64,000 bases of DNA, from assembly GCF_963576675.1 (NCBI RefSeq), contig NC_088910.1, forward strand, positions 108,280,807 to 108,344,806, in the 5' to 3' direction. The stretch's first letter is position 1. Each line of letters opens with the position of its first letter. The stretch is from Euphorbia lathyris. Its lineage: Eukaryota; Streptophyta; Magnoliopsida; Malpighiales; Euphorbiaceae. The notes under the pieces are model-generated. The model worked only from the letters and a program-made list of their open reading frames with translations, was not told the DNA's origin and ran no database searches. Both the position numbers and the translations under genes were made by a program. Shown here piece after piece: positions 11,431 through 22,754 of this stretch.

Positions 11431-14058
11431 ATAACCAAGCAACTCTACGCTAACCTAAGAGTCGCTGATGATGATCGGGACTACATGGTCACCAAGGTTC
11501 AAGGGAAAGATATCTTCATCAACCCTCCTTACCTTGCCAAACTACTAAAATTGAAAACCGAAGGAGCTAAACTTCGAAAAAGAGGTGACCACGAAAAAAT
11601 TGACTATCCCACTGAGTTTTGCAAACCTGCCGGTCATGCCGGGGAAATCTCGAGTACCTCCATGGGTAGGAATCAAAATATGGCCCATTACATACTAACC
11701 AACTTCCTCTTTCCAAAGGTCAACTCCACTTCCTCAGCGTCGAACTTCGAGCAGTGCTTCATATGGCACATGCTGACCTACCAGCCGATCAACATGCCAC
11801 TCTTTCTAATTGGTGGTTTTCAAAGAAGTACTGGAACCCTTAGGTTAGGCTCCCTTATTACCAGAATCCTCAAAGACTATCAAGTGAGTTTGGTTGAGGA
11901 AATTAATGTCTGGGGGACTGAAATTACCGCAGCTGCATTGTTCGGCTTGGTTTACGACTAACCGATTGTGCCCAAGAAAGGAAAAGGGGCCGTTGTTAAG
12001 GAAACTGAGGGGATGGTGACTAGAGAAGGAAAGAAAGTAAGGAAAGCTCAAGCTGATAAGCAAGACAGAAAGAGGAAAGCTGTTCAAACCTCTTCCAAAG
12101 ACGTTGATGCTCCACCGAAAAAGATTCGGTTTGTGTCCAAAGGAATAAAGCCTCAAGTTGCACAAGGTCAGGTTGGGCCTAAGTCAGCAGAAAACCTCAA
12201 AAGGCAAGCTGAGCCTGAGGAAGAAGAAAAAGAGGACACTCCTGAGCAACCACTGAGAAAGAAGAAGAAGATCTCTTCTGGGTTGAGTCCTATCGATGCA
12301 CCCCCATTTGACGTTGTCATCTCTGAAGACTCACATTTCATGAGAAGTCAATGCATTGATCTTGAGAAGACCCCCACTGACCAAGATGACGAAGAATTGG
12401 GTAATCACGGAGGTCAGTTTGATACTGAGGAGACAGCAGATGTTGAGCAATATGAAACAACCAACACTAAGTAGGTTGAAGAACAAGCTGAGCCAACAGC
12501 AAAGGATCATGCTGATCTAGGGGTAACTTCACCTTCTGACTCAATTGACTCTATTCAAGCTGACCCCTCTCCTCCAAAGACCAAGAGATTGAGGAGACTT
12601 AAGAAGATGGCTCATAGATCCCCAGTTATTGACCTTCTAGGTGACTCACCTCTACGGGATCCCATAACTGATCTCTCTGATATACAGTTCAAATTCTTCT
12701 CCAATCCCACTGAGTTTTCTCCACCAGAGCAACAGAAAAAGCAAGCCTCTGTTTCTCAGCCTCAGGAACATGCCGACTCAATTGCTACTCAAGGTCAAGT
12801 TGATACCGAGCAAGTACTCAAAGTTGCTGCTCCTCAACATACTAAGATAGCAAAGGAAACACCTGCTCAGGTCAGTTCTGAAACTCCTCAACCTCCTCAA
12901 ACTAGTCAGCTTCAGCCTGACTTTGAGCAAGTAAATGACTCTACCGATCAACTTCTTCCACATCCTCAAGTGCAGACTATCAACCAGTCAGCTTCTGCTG
13001 GCAATCTGAACTCAAGTCCAGCCGCTGATCATGCTGGCACTTCCAATAATGAAAGGAACCAAACACATCCACCTTCCGGTTCTACTCATATTCCGGCAAC
13101 TGGGCCAAACCATGATGGATCCTATACTTATCTGAATGCCACTGAGTCTGGTCGAAGAATCATTGACTCAGCTCAAGCCTTACTCCAGGACCTTCATCAA
13201 ACTAATGCCGACGTCGCTGGGTCTATTCCTGTTGAGCCAACTCAACTTTCCTCTGTCACTCAGCTTCTCACAGAAATCAAAGGTCTTAAGGATCTTCTGA
13301 GTGTCATGACATCACTCCAGTCTCAACAGCCCAAGCAGGAATCAATAGTAAAGCTGGCCAAACTCCAGCTGACAATGATCAATCACATGAACTCTCTCCA
13401 GGGTCAATTTCAAAACCTGTCAGCTGCGAACTCTATGTATGCAACTTCTGCTGAAGTTCATCAACTCTTTACCCAGCTTCACTCTGAGCAAGCCAGAACC
13501 AATGCTCAACTCTCTTCCTCCTCACAATGCTCCATTGAGCAAATTAGTGAGGTTGTCCGTCTACTCAACTTGAGTAAGGAAGAGATGGAAACTGACCAAC
13601 TCAAGACAAATGAGCTTCTGTAATACTCCCAATCCATCTTCAAACATGTACGTCACACGAATGCTCAACGTCAGTATTATGACTCGGCTCTGCTTAAAAT
13701 GTTTCATCAAGCTTATGCCATGCTGACTGACACTATCACCTGGGTTGGGAAGTCTCAAGAATACATTATGAGTATGCTCAGTGCCTCGATCAGGGTTCCC
13801 CGTTCTGTCTTGGATGATGGTGTTCCTGTTTTTGATGGTATAAATGAAAGCACGCGTAAGCTTAAGGCATTCTCTGTATAGTTAACTCGTGCTGCCCTCA
13901 ACGACACCTTCATTCCTCCTCCACCCGATACTGGCAAAACGGGGGAGAAAGAACAAGCTAGTAGAACTCAGCATACAGGAGAAGCATCTGGCAGTCAGCA
14001 GAAACAAAAGGGAAAAGCCAAAGAGCATTCTGCCCAAGGCAACTACAAGAAAAAATAG
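11431..14058 (+). pseudogene. Sirevirus-like accessory (post-pol) ORF, plus-strand copy
   Basis: One frame runs from about 11431 to a stop at 14056-14058, with internal stops TAA 11959, TAG 12472, TAA 13621 and TAG 13879. All fit a Gln-to-stop C-to-T change, though the ancestral codons are not visible. The N-terminal part (LYANLRVADDDRDYMVTK ... MAHYILTNFLFPK ... FQRSTGTLRLGSLITRIL) resembles the putative plant transposon protein domain. A Lys/Glu-rich then Gln/Pro/Ser/Thr-rich middle follows, and a C-terminal region with heptad-like pattern (LHSEQARTNAQL..., ISEVVRLLNLSKEEMET). The N-terminus is missing through the rearrangement. Function unknown; the env-like position is typical of some Sireviruses, but I see no membrane segment. 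Confidence 0.7.
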
Positions 14059-14561
14059 CTTGACTAGAATTGCTAGATATGTATTTTGTTGTGCTGAACA
14101 TTAATCCAAAACTATGTATGCATCTATTTTTCAAATTAACTAATCTTATGTGATGCTTACTTGTGTTTTGTGCTAAACATTAACGTATCTTCATCAAATC
14201 AATTATGTTAATTGTTCACATTGCTTTATGACTGTCTGCTGTGTTGATCTATTCGTTGACCTCTTTTACATGTCCTCTTAACTAAAACTCATTGAACAAA
14301 GATATACTCAGCGTACTCTGATATCTAAATCTTCCGCATAACCTAACTGAGTTAAAAAGAAAATGTTCCATGAGCTGACCTAATTCGGAAAACTGACCTT
14401 AGACTTACTTGATTAAACCTTGAAATTTTTAAAGTAAAACTAAGTCAGTAGCTCAACCCTTACGGGGGAGTATCTTGAAAAAAATAAGGTCAACTATCAT
14501 GGGGGAGCTCAACACTGAGTTCCTTACTGAATATTTTTGCCAACATCAAAATGGGGGAGTT
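14059..14561 (+). other. 3' untranslated region with polypurine tract
   Basis: Non-coding stretch between the accessory ORF and its LTR. Words such as ACTGAGT and GGGGGAG recur: GGGGGAGTATC near 14465, GGGGGAGCTC near 14500 and AATGGGGGAGTTTG at 14550. The last abuts the LTR and is the likely polypurine tract priming plus-strand DNA. The two earlier ones look like extra purine tracts, as known for Sireviruses. Confidence 0.65.
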
Positions 14562-15908
14562 TGTTGAAACACCTTTCCACATGATTTTGATTTGACAAAA
14601 TTATTTATGTGAATAATAAAAATATTCCAACACATTAAATTTAAATGCTTTGATTTATTCACACTAATGTGTTTGTTCAATGTTGAGTTAATTGATTTAT
14701 AAGACATTAAGATAAAAAGCCTAAAGGCCCATAAGAGGAAGTCAAGCCCAAGTCAACAGATCAAGACCTCACGGCCCAGGAAGACAAAACGCAGTCGTAT
14801 CAAGTAAAACGCCAGCTCAGCATGAAGAAGGATCGAGAAGCCTTCGACCAAATAGCTTCAAGACGAAGCTGCTGAGTTAAGCGACAATGTAGTCAGGTCA
14901 GCGGCAGAACAGAACCAACTTAGAGACAAAGTATTTCTACTTTGGGTAAAGATCAGAAGACGGAGTAAGCTGTCTGGAAGACTTTACTATAAATGTCTAA
15001 ACATTCTGTTCATCTGACGAAAAGCTGTTGAGCACTGCCGTAGACAGAAGATGCAAGAATCTCATTGGCCAACGACACTGAGCACGACCTGAGTGAAAGC
15101 GACAGGAAGCCGTTAGCCTCCAACGGTTATTTCGAAATTCAAAATCACCGGTGCTTGAAGTGTCACTATAAATAGGCCTTTCAAATGCTTCATTCGATGC
15201 AGATCTTCAATCAAGTCGAAACGCTGACCAAATTCATACTTGAAGTTCTGTGAGAAAAGCAAAGCAAATCTTACACCAATTCCAATCATTGTGTAAAAGT
15301 TTAGAGTGATTTTATTCATCTAAAGTGTCTTAGCAATTGTTGTTTAGGACAAACACTTATCATTTCTAGAAGAATAGAAAGGAGAAGCTGAGTACTCGGT
15401 TATAGTACTCAGCGGTAGTTATAGGAGTGAGTAGAGGAATAGAGGAAGGTACTCTTGTATACTCAGCTTCTGTTGTAAAAGGTTTCGTGCTCTACCTTTA
15501 AAGAGCTCAGTAGAGGATTCAAAAAGCTCGGAACGAGTTCCGGGGACTGGATGTAGGCGGAGAGGCCGAACCAGGATATGTCTGCTGAGTAACATATTTC
15601 TAACCTTTAAACTCCTTTATATATTGCTTGCTATAAAACTGACTAAGTAACGAACTCATGCTGAGTTGAGTGCACTAAGAAGCTGAGTTCAGGAATAGAC
15701 TTGAGTGCTATCTCCTGACTCAAGGAAAGAAACAGACTTAGTCACCAGTTGACTAAGCTTGTGTCTTAAAACTACTTAGCGCCGCTGTGTAAACCTTTTC
15801 TCAAGGAAAAGAAGTCAGCCTTAACGGACAAAATTTTAAATAGTTCCTATCCTCCCTCCCCCCCCCCCCCCCTTAGAACTAACCTTGTCACGTTATACGG
15901 GACCAACA
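14562..15908 (+). repeat. 3' LTR of Sirevirus-like Copia, plus orientation
   Basis: 1,347 bp beginning TGTTGAAACACC and ending CGGGACCAACA (TG...CA). A TATAAATAGG box lies at 15167-15176. Contains a C15 run near 15858-15872. The sequence agrees in reverse with the minus-strand LTRs at 15909-17010 and 26106-29035. The following base pairs belong to an opposite-facing, truncated LTR, so there is no clean flank with which to confirm a target duplication. Confidence 0.88.
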
Positions 15909-17010
15909 ATATTTAGCAAGCAATAAATAAATATATATATATATATATATATCAAAAGATAAAGGGTTAGAAGTTACTCAGCAGACTTATCCTGGTTCGG
16001 CCTCTCCGCCTACGTCCAGTCCTCGGAGATCCTTCCGAGCTTTTTGAATCCTCTACTAAGCTCTTTAAAGGTAGAGCACAAACCGTTTACAATAGCAACT
16101 GAGTATGCAAGAGTACCTTCCTCTATTCCTCTACTCAATCCTATCTCTACAATCGAGTACTATAACCGAGTACTCAGCCTCTCTCTACCACTGAGTACTA
16201 TAACCGAGTACTCAGCCTCTCTTTTATAACCTTTTACAAATGATAAGAAATTGTTCTTGATACAACAAAGAACACTTTAGATGAATAAATCAATCTAGAC
16301 TTTTACACAAAAATAGGAGTTGGTGTAAGAGCTTGCTTTTTCTTTTCAGACAGCTTCTACTTTGGATTTTCCAAATGAATTGACTTAATGAAGATTTTGC
16401 TTGTCTGTCTTGTAATGATTCAAGTATGAAGTGGCCTTTTTATAGTGATGTTTGAGGCATCAATTATTTGCATCCCGACATAGCCGTTGTGGGGAAACGT
16501 TCTTCTTTCGTCATCACTTGGTTAGCACTTAGTGTTGCAGGCCAATCCTGTCTTCTGTCTTCGTCAGACGCCAGGTTTGTCTTCTTGTAGATGTCAGATG
16601 GTCCATGCTCCTTTTCGAAAAGTCTTCCAGACAGATTTCTGTGGCTTCTGAATATTTCAGAAAATGGACAGACTTTGTCTTGCCAGTTGAACGATCATTG
16701 ATGCTGACCTGACGACCATTTATCTTGACACAGCGGCTTCGCCTTCAAGCTTTTTAGAAGAAGACATTTTATTTCTCAAAGCTAAGTTATATTTTACTCA
16801 GCTCCGGCTGTGTGACTTGCATCTGCTGACTTTGTCTTGACTTATACATTTTTAGTTCCTATTCTTATGAATCAACTTACTCAATATTGAACAAACACAT
16901 TAGTACAATTAAATCAAAGCAATTAAATTTAATTGTAATGGAGTATTTTTATCATGGAGATTAACTTAAATAATTTTGTCAAATCAAAATTATGTGAAAA
17001 GGTGTTTCAA
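15909..17010 (-). repeat. 3' LTR of minus-strand Sirevirus-like Copia, truncated
   Basis: Corresponds to the minus-oriented LTR at 26106-29035 from its ATATTTAGCAAGCAATA block to the terminal GGTGTTTCAA, so about the first 290 bp (the U5 end) is missing. It contains an (AT)n run at about 15930-15953. The minus-strand TATA-like CCTTTTTATA lies at 16435-16444. On its right, GCAACTCCCTCATTTTG (17011 on) is the minus-strand polypurine tract of the internal region. It directly abuts the intact end of the plus LTR. Confidence 0.85.
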
Positions 17011-17369
17011 GCAACTCCCTCATTTTGATGTTGGCAAAAATATTTAACAAGGAACTCAGTGTTGAGCTCCCCCATGATAATTGACCTTTTCAAAACTTCT
17101 GAAAATACTCCCCTGTAAGGGTTAAACTACTGACTTAGTTTTACTCTAAACCTTTTAAGATTTAATCAAGTAAGCATAAGGTCAGCTTCAGAAGTAGGTC
17201 AGTACTTGGAACATTTTGTCATTACTCAGTTTTAACACTTAGTTAAGTTGAAAATAAGGTTCAGGTATCAGAGTTAAGGTAAGTTGAGTATATTAATTGG
17301 GGCTGAGTAGTTTTACTCAATGGCCAAGTACTTGTGTAATTTTTTATGTTCACAAGTTTTAGTTAATTG
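17011..17369 (-). promoter_or_regulatory. Polypurine tract and 3' untranslated region (minus element)
   Basis: Next to the LTR, the minus strand reads CAAAATGAGGGAGTTGC (a polypurine tract). Further purine-rich words are seen as CTCCCCCATGATAA near 17076 and CTCCCCTG near 17108 on the plus strand. Same layout as the plus-strand copy at 14465-14561. No ORF. Confidence 0.6.
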
Positions 17370-17372
17370 TTT

Positions 17373-20300
17373 TCAATGAGTAGTTATATGAGAAAGGTCA
17401 ACATTTAACACAACATATAAAGCAACATAAATAGAGACAGTATGTGGAACGATGCTTTTATAAATACCTAGCTCAACAAGAAACACATCAACAACAAAAT
17501 ATCTAAACAAACAAGTTAACGAAAAAAAAATTCTATTTCTTAATGTTGACTTGAATTTGTTTGGATTTGGATTTGGTTTGCTGAGTTGTCTTCGATGGTT
17601 CTTGTGGCTGCGCAGCAGAAGTTGAGCCAAGATTTTGCTTTTGTTGAGTTCCTTCTGCTGGGTGCTTATCTTTCTCCCCCGTTTTGCCAGCATCACCAGA
17701 CTGAGGAGCAGAAGCATAGAACTGGCCTCTTTGAACAGCACGAGTCAGTAGGTTTGAATAGTGTTGCATTTGACTTGTACTTTCTTTGAGACCGTTAAAG
17801 ACCTCGAGACCACCGGCTATGCTGGATGCGGGAATTTGCATATGGGCACTAATGACACTGAGTATGAACTCTAGTGACTTCCCCATCTAGGTGATAGAAT
17901 CGGTCATCCGTGTATATGATTGATGATACATCTTGAGCATTGAGGCATCATATATGTGGCACTGAGCGTTCAGATGATGGATGTGCTCAAGAGTTGATCG
18001 GGTGCAGTGCAGGATGTCGTTGGTCTTAACCTAGTTAGTCTCCATCTTTTCTCGGCTCAAGCTGAGTAGGCGCACAGCCTCAACAACTTGTTCGATTCTG
18101 CATTGAGAGGTGGAGGAAATGAGGTATCGAGCTGTTGTGAGTTCAGTGCTCAGTTGGGTGAAGTGCTGAGTAACTGCAGCAGAAGTGGCGGTGGTTGAGT
18201 TGACAGCGGATAAGGCATTTATTTTCCCCTCGATGGAATCCATGTGATGGATCATCATTACTTGAAGGTCAGCCAACTTAACAAGTAGTTCCTGTTTGGG
18301 CTGCTGAGAGACTATGGAGGTCAGGATGCTCATCAGCTCCTTAAGACCCTTGACTTCGGTCAGAAGTTGCGTGATGGAGGAAATTGGAGTTTGCTCAGCA
18401 GAGGCGGATCTAGCAGCATCAGTTTGAGACTTATGGATTTCTTCTAAGAGAGCATGGGCTGAGTAGATGATCCTTCGACCCGTTTCAGAGGCATCAATGA
18501 AGTTGAAGGGATCAGCTTCAGTATGAGTCTCAGAGGTTGTATGCTGGTTAGCAGCAGGTGTTTGGACATGAGGGAGCTGACCAGAATTGGAAGTACCAGC
18601 TTGATGAGTTGCAGATTGGTCAATGGGAGCTTCCTGGTCAGTATTGAGTCCAGCAGCAGGAGCTGACTGGTGTACTTGCTGCTCAGATGAGGTCGGAAGA
18701 ATTTGTTCAGCAAAAGTGTTTACCTGCTCAGTGTCAACTTGAGGCTGAGTTGAGATTTAAGGATGAGTCAGCTCATAGTTGTCTTTAGCAGGAGCATTTT
18801 CCGGTACTTGCTCATTGAGCTGAGTAGTAGGAACTTCGAGCACTTGCTCAGTAGAAGGTGGAGCAGCGGTGTCGGCAGAAGTTTGACCCTTTTGGATTGT
18901 TGGTTCAGCATGTTCCTAGGTCTTAGAAACAGAGGCTTGATTTTCCTTATCCTGACATTGAGTGGGTTCAGTTATGTTGGTGAAGAAGTTGAACTGCAAC
19001 CCAGTCAGGTCAGTAATGGGATCCCTAAGTGGGGAGTCATCCAAAATGTCTATCAGATTGGGTATGCGTGACTTCCGCTTGAACCGTTTTTCCATGCTTC
19101 CCTTGGATTTTGTGGATTGAGTAGATGGGTCAGCAATGACAGGTTCAGGGGACTCAGGAGAAGTAGTGAGGCCAAAGTCGGCATAAAGGTCTTCAACGAC
19201 CTTGTTTATTTCTAGAGACTAAGCTTCTTGTCCATCAGCATGCTCAGCAACAGCTGAGTTGTTGGGTTCAACAGATGCTGTTTTGTCAGCTGCATGCTAT
19301 TCCTCAGCTAGGATTGGTTCTTCCTCCTGATCACCAGGAGTTTTCTCAAGATCGATCCCCTGAGCTCGCAAGAAGTGTGAATCCTTTGAGATGACGAAGT
19401 CAAGTGGAGCAGCATCCAAATGCGTCATTCCAGAGGTTTTCTTCCTTTTTAGGGGTTGCTCAGGTTCACCTTCACTTTCTTCTTCAGGCTCAGGTCTTTT
19501 CTTCTTTGCCTCAGCGGGTTCAGATTTCTTCTTTGCTGACTCAGCAGGGTAAGGTTTAGTCAGCACTACCCGGATCTTTTTGGCATCCTGAGCAATATCT
19601 TTGCCTTTAGGAGTTGAGGATGTTTATCTTTCCTCTTCTTCCCTTTGCTGGGCAACTCAGTTTCCTCTTCTTCTTCCACAGTTTCCTTTCCTTTCTTAGA
19701 CTTTTACTTGAAAGGAAGGTTGTGTGCCAAGCCGACCAGAATACCCAAGGTGATCTCAGTGCCTACTACGCTTGCTTCCCCTTTGAAGCTGATCTTGTGA
19801 TCTTGAAGAATTTTGGTGATGAGTGAGCCCATCCTGAGAATTCCAGTGCTTCGTTGAAAAGCCCCAATTAGGAATACAGGCATGTTCAATGGTTGGTAGT
19901 TGAGCATATGCCAGATGAAGCATTGCTCAAAGTTTGAGGCTGAGGAGGAGGAGTTGACCTTTGGGAAAAGGTAGTTGGTCAGGATGTAGTGTTCTTACCT
20001 TTGAGGCTGACTCAGACATGTGCTAGAGACTTCTCCCACATGGTCCTTGGGTTTACAGATCTCAGCCTCATAATCGACGTGCTTGTAGTCATTGGTTCTC
20101 CTTAGTTCCGATCATTCTTCTTTTAGATCCAATAGTATAGCGAGATATGAAGGGGTGATGGTAATCTGCTTTTTGTTAGCGTGAGTTACCATATAGTCAG
20201 CGTCATCGTCAGCCATTGTTAGGTTAGTGTAAAACTCAGTCACTAGCCTTGGGTAGGTCATTCCAGGGAGTGAGAAGAGGGTAGTCCATCTGTTCTTTGA

Positions 20301-20651
20301 GATCCACTCGCAGAAGGGTTTCTCAGCTTCAACGAAGCTCTTAGAGAACCAGAGTGAATGGAAGACGTTGAGGTTCTCAACACCGTTGAAGGCAGCAATG
20401 AACTTTCTTTCCCTGGGTTTCTTATTCTTTTTCTGCTTCTTCTTTTTCGAAGGAGTTGAGTGCTCAGTGCAAGGGTTTTCACCGAGGATGCTGACCTCAT
20501 CCATTGGTTGGTCATGCTGACCATGAGGTTGATGAGACTCAGAGGAAGAACAAGTTCCCTCGTATGTCTGTTCCGGTGGAGAAGGATGGTTGATGTCCGA
20601 TCTATTATCCTCGTATTGGTCACTGGAGTTGTTCTGGGAATCATTCGACAT
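17373..20651 (-). pseudogene. Sirevirus-like accessory (post-pol) ORF, minus-strand copy
   Basis: Starts at ATG 20651 (MSNDSQNNSSDQYEDNRSD). It runs with many stops and frameshifts to about 17530, where it ends ..KSKQIQVNIKK. Order: Ser/Asp/Gln-rich head, a Lys-rich patch (KKKKQKKNKKPRERK), then the conserved part (FCEWISKNRWTTLFSLPGM, YPRLVTEFYTNL, ITITPSYLAILLDL, EHYILTNYLFPKVNSSS, GILRMGSLITKIL), a basic and Glu-rich stretch, a Gln/Pro/Thr-rich region and a helical C-terminal part with TQLSTELTTARYLISSTSQC and MGKSLEFILSVISAHMQIP. It preserves the N-terminus missing from the plus copy. I assign the conserved part to the putative plant transposon protein type. Role in the element unknown. 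Confidence 0.7.
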
Positions 20652-21167
20652 GGTGTTCTTGAGGAGTTCTTGAGAAATGTAGAAGATTAGGGATTTGAGA
20701 GGGAGAGAGAGATCAAGTGTGAATATTAAGCGTAAAGATGAATAGTGAGAAATCGTTCACTATTTATAGCCAGTGCGTGTTGATCTGATAGGTCAGGATA
20801 ACGGTGGGAATTTGAACCACTCAGAGTCATTTAATTCTGACATTAATGACATGTTCGGCGTATGGTTTTTCTAATCATGACGCTTACGTCATCCTAGTTA
20901 GCTACTTGAATACGCGTGCAAGCATTAATTACGCAAGTTGTTTTACTCAGTATCTAAGGTACTCAACATTTGAAGTTCTGAGTGTAAAATAGAGTTATAT
21001 ATTTGCATAGTGAATCACTCAGTATGCATATCAACTCAGCGTGTAGTACTTACTCAGCATGCATAGTAACTCAACATTTAATAATCACTCAACGTACTTA
21101 GCCATTCAGCATATAGTGATTATTCAGCATATGCAATAATCACTCAGCATTTATTGTACTTGGAAAT
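20652..21167 (-). repeat. Pol-accessory ORF spacer with degenerate 17-18 bp tandem repeats
   Basis: Between the accessory ORF start and the pol stop, the words ACTCAGCAT, ACTCAACAT and ATTCAGCAT recur at about 21017, 21034, 21052, 21069, 21087, 21104, 21122 and 21142, steps of 17-20 bp. There is no ORF. The nearer part (20700-20900) also has a GAGAGGGAGAGAGAG leader-like stretch and CACTATTTATAGCC (TATAAATAG on the minus strand) at about 20757-20771, about 110 bp upstream of the accessory ATG. Confidence 0.6.
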
Positions 21168-22754
21168 TTATTGAAGAGGATTCAACATACTGATAGCTTC
21201 CCTTAATATGCTAAACTGTTCACGAGCTAGTGGCTTCGTGAAGATATCTGCAAGTTGTTCATCCGTTGGAACATAGGTCAGCTTGATCTCACCATTGAGT
21301 ACATAATCTCTGATGAAGTGATGCCTAATGCTGACATGCTTCATCCTGCTGTGCTAGATTGGATTCTTTGATAAGTCAATGGCACTTTTGTTGTCACATT
21401 TGACTTCAATTGTTTTAGTTTGAACTCCATAATCGTCCAGTTGTTGCTTGATCCATAGGACTTATGCAACACAGCTTCCAACAACAATGTACTCATCTTC
21501 AGTTATTGACAGGGCTATTGACGACTGCTTCTTACTGAACCAAGACACCAGACAGCTTCCAAGGAAGTGACATCCTCCTGAAGTACTTTTTCGCTCAAGC
21601 TTGTCTCGTCCATAGTCAGCGTCAGTGTATCCAACGAGTGTGAAATCATTTATGTTAGGATACCATAAACATGCATTTACTATGCCTTGCAAATATCTAA
21701 AGATTCTTTTTACAGCTATATAATAAGATTCTTTAGGGTTAGATTGATATCTTGCACAGTAACATACTGAGTACTGAATATCTGGCCTACTTGCTGTTAG
21801 ATAGAGTAGAGAGCCAATTATACCTCGATACAATTTGCTGTCTACTGACTTACCATTTTCGTCAGCACATAACATAGTCTCAGTACCCATTGGGGTAGAT
21901 ATTAACTTACAGTTTTCAATTTCAAATTTCTTCAATATCTCCTTGGCATACTTAGTCTGGCTGATAAAGATGCCATTTTTGACTTGTTTGATTTGAAGTC
22001 TAAGGAAAAAGTTGAGTTCTCCCATCATTGACATCTCAAACTCAGTCTGCATCTGCTTACTAAATTCCTTGCACATAGACTCATTAGTAGCACCAAAAAT
22101 AATATCATCAACATATATTTGTGCCAGCAGGGTATCTTTACCCTTTCTCTTAATGAATAAGGTTGTGTCAGCTTTTCCTCTGACATAGTTTTTGGTCAGC
22201 AGGTAACTGGTCAGCCTTTCATACCAAGCACGTGGTGCTTGCTTCAGACCATACAAAGCCTTTTTGAGTTTATAAACATGGTTTGGGAACTTGGGATCTT
22301 CAAACCCTGGAGGCTGACTAACATAAACCTCTTCATTTATAACTCCATTAAGAAAGGCACTTTTGAAATCCATTTGGAATAATTTAAAGTTCATAAAGCT
22401 AGCATATGCACACAATATCCTTATAGCTTCTAATCTAGCCACGGGGGCAAAGGTCTCACCATAGTCAATACCTTCCTGCTGACTATAACCTTGAGCTACA
22501 AGTTTGGCTTTGTTCCTGACTACATTTCCTTGTTCATCTAGCTTATTTCGAAATACCCATCTTGTTCCTATGATCTTCTGACTTCTTGGATTGGGCACTA
22601 AATCCCAGACTTCATTTCTTTTGAATTGATCAAGCTCCTTTTGCATTGCATTTATCCAGAACTTATCGTTCTCAGCTTCTGAGAAGTTTCTTGGTTCAAG
22701 AACTGACACGAAGGCTACGTTGCTGAGATATCTCCTGAGTTGATTTCTGGTCAT
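21168..22754 (-). pseudogene. Copia reverse transcriptase and RNase H
   Basis: Opens near 22754 with the [26 protein letters not shown] entry and then [17 protein letters not shown] motifs: [49 protein letters not shown] and [13 protein letters not shown] (catalytic VDD). RNase [29 protein letters not shown], then a TAA at 21459-21461. The frame then continues with CDNKSAIDLSKNP (one TAG), HIRDYV-type and [11 protein letters not shown] to a natural stop at 21168-21170. The ATG at 22754 is internal. A frameshift separates it from integrase. The enzyme would convert element RNA to DNA in cytoplasmic particles. Inactive because of the stops. Confidence 0.9.

Noticed and set aside
11431..14058. 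Calling the Sirevirus-like accessory ORF a viral envelope gene.
   Set aside because: Position is env-like, but no signal peptide, membrane-spanning segment or cysteine pattern is visible; the conserved part resembles a plant transposon domain.
14562..15909. The plus-strand Sirevirus-like copy inserted into the minus-strand LTR, with ATATT as duplication.
   Set aside because: The left-hand partner of the duplication and the missing LTR end are not present at 10934-11430, which instead overlaps the retained part; a rearrangement is equally likely.
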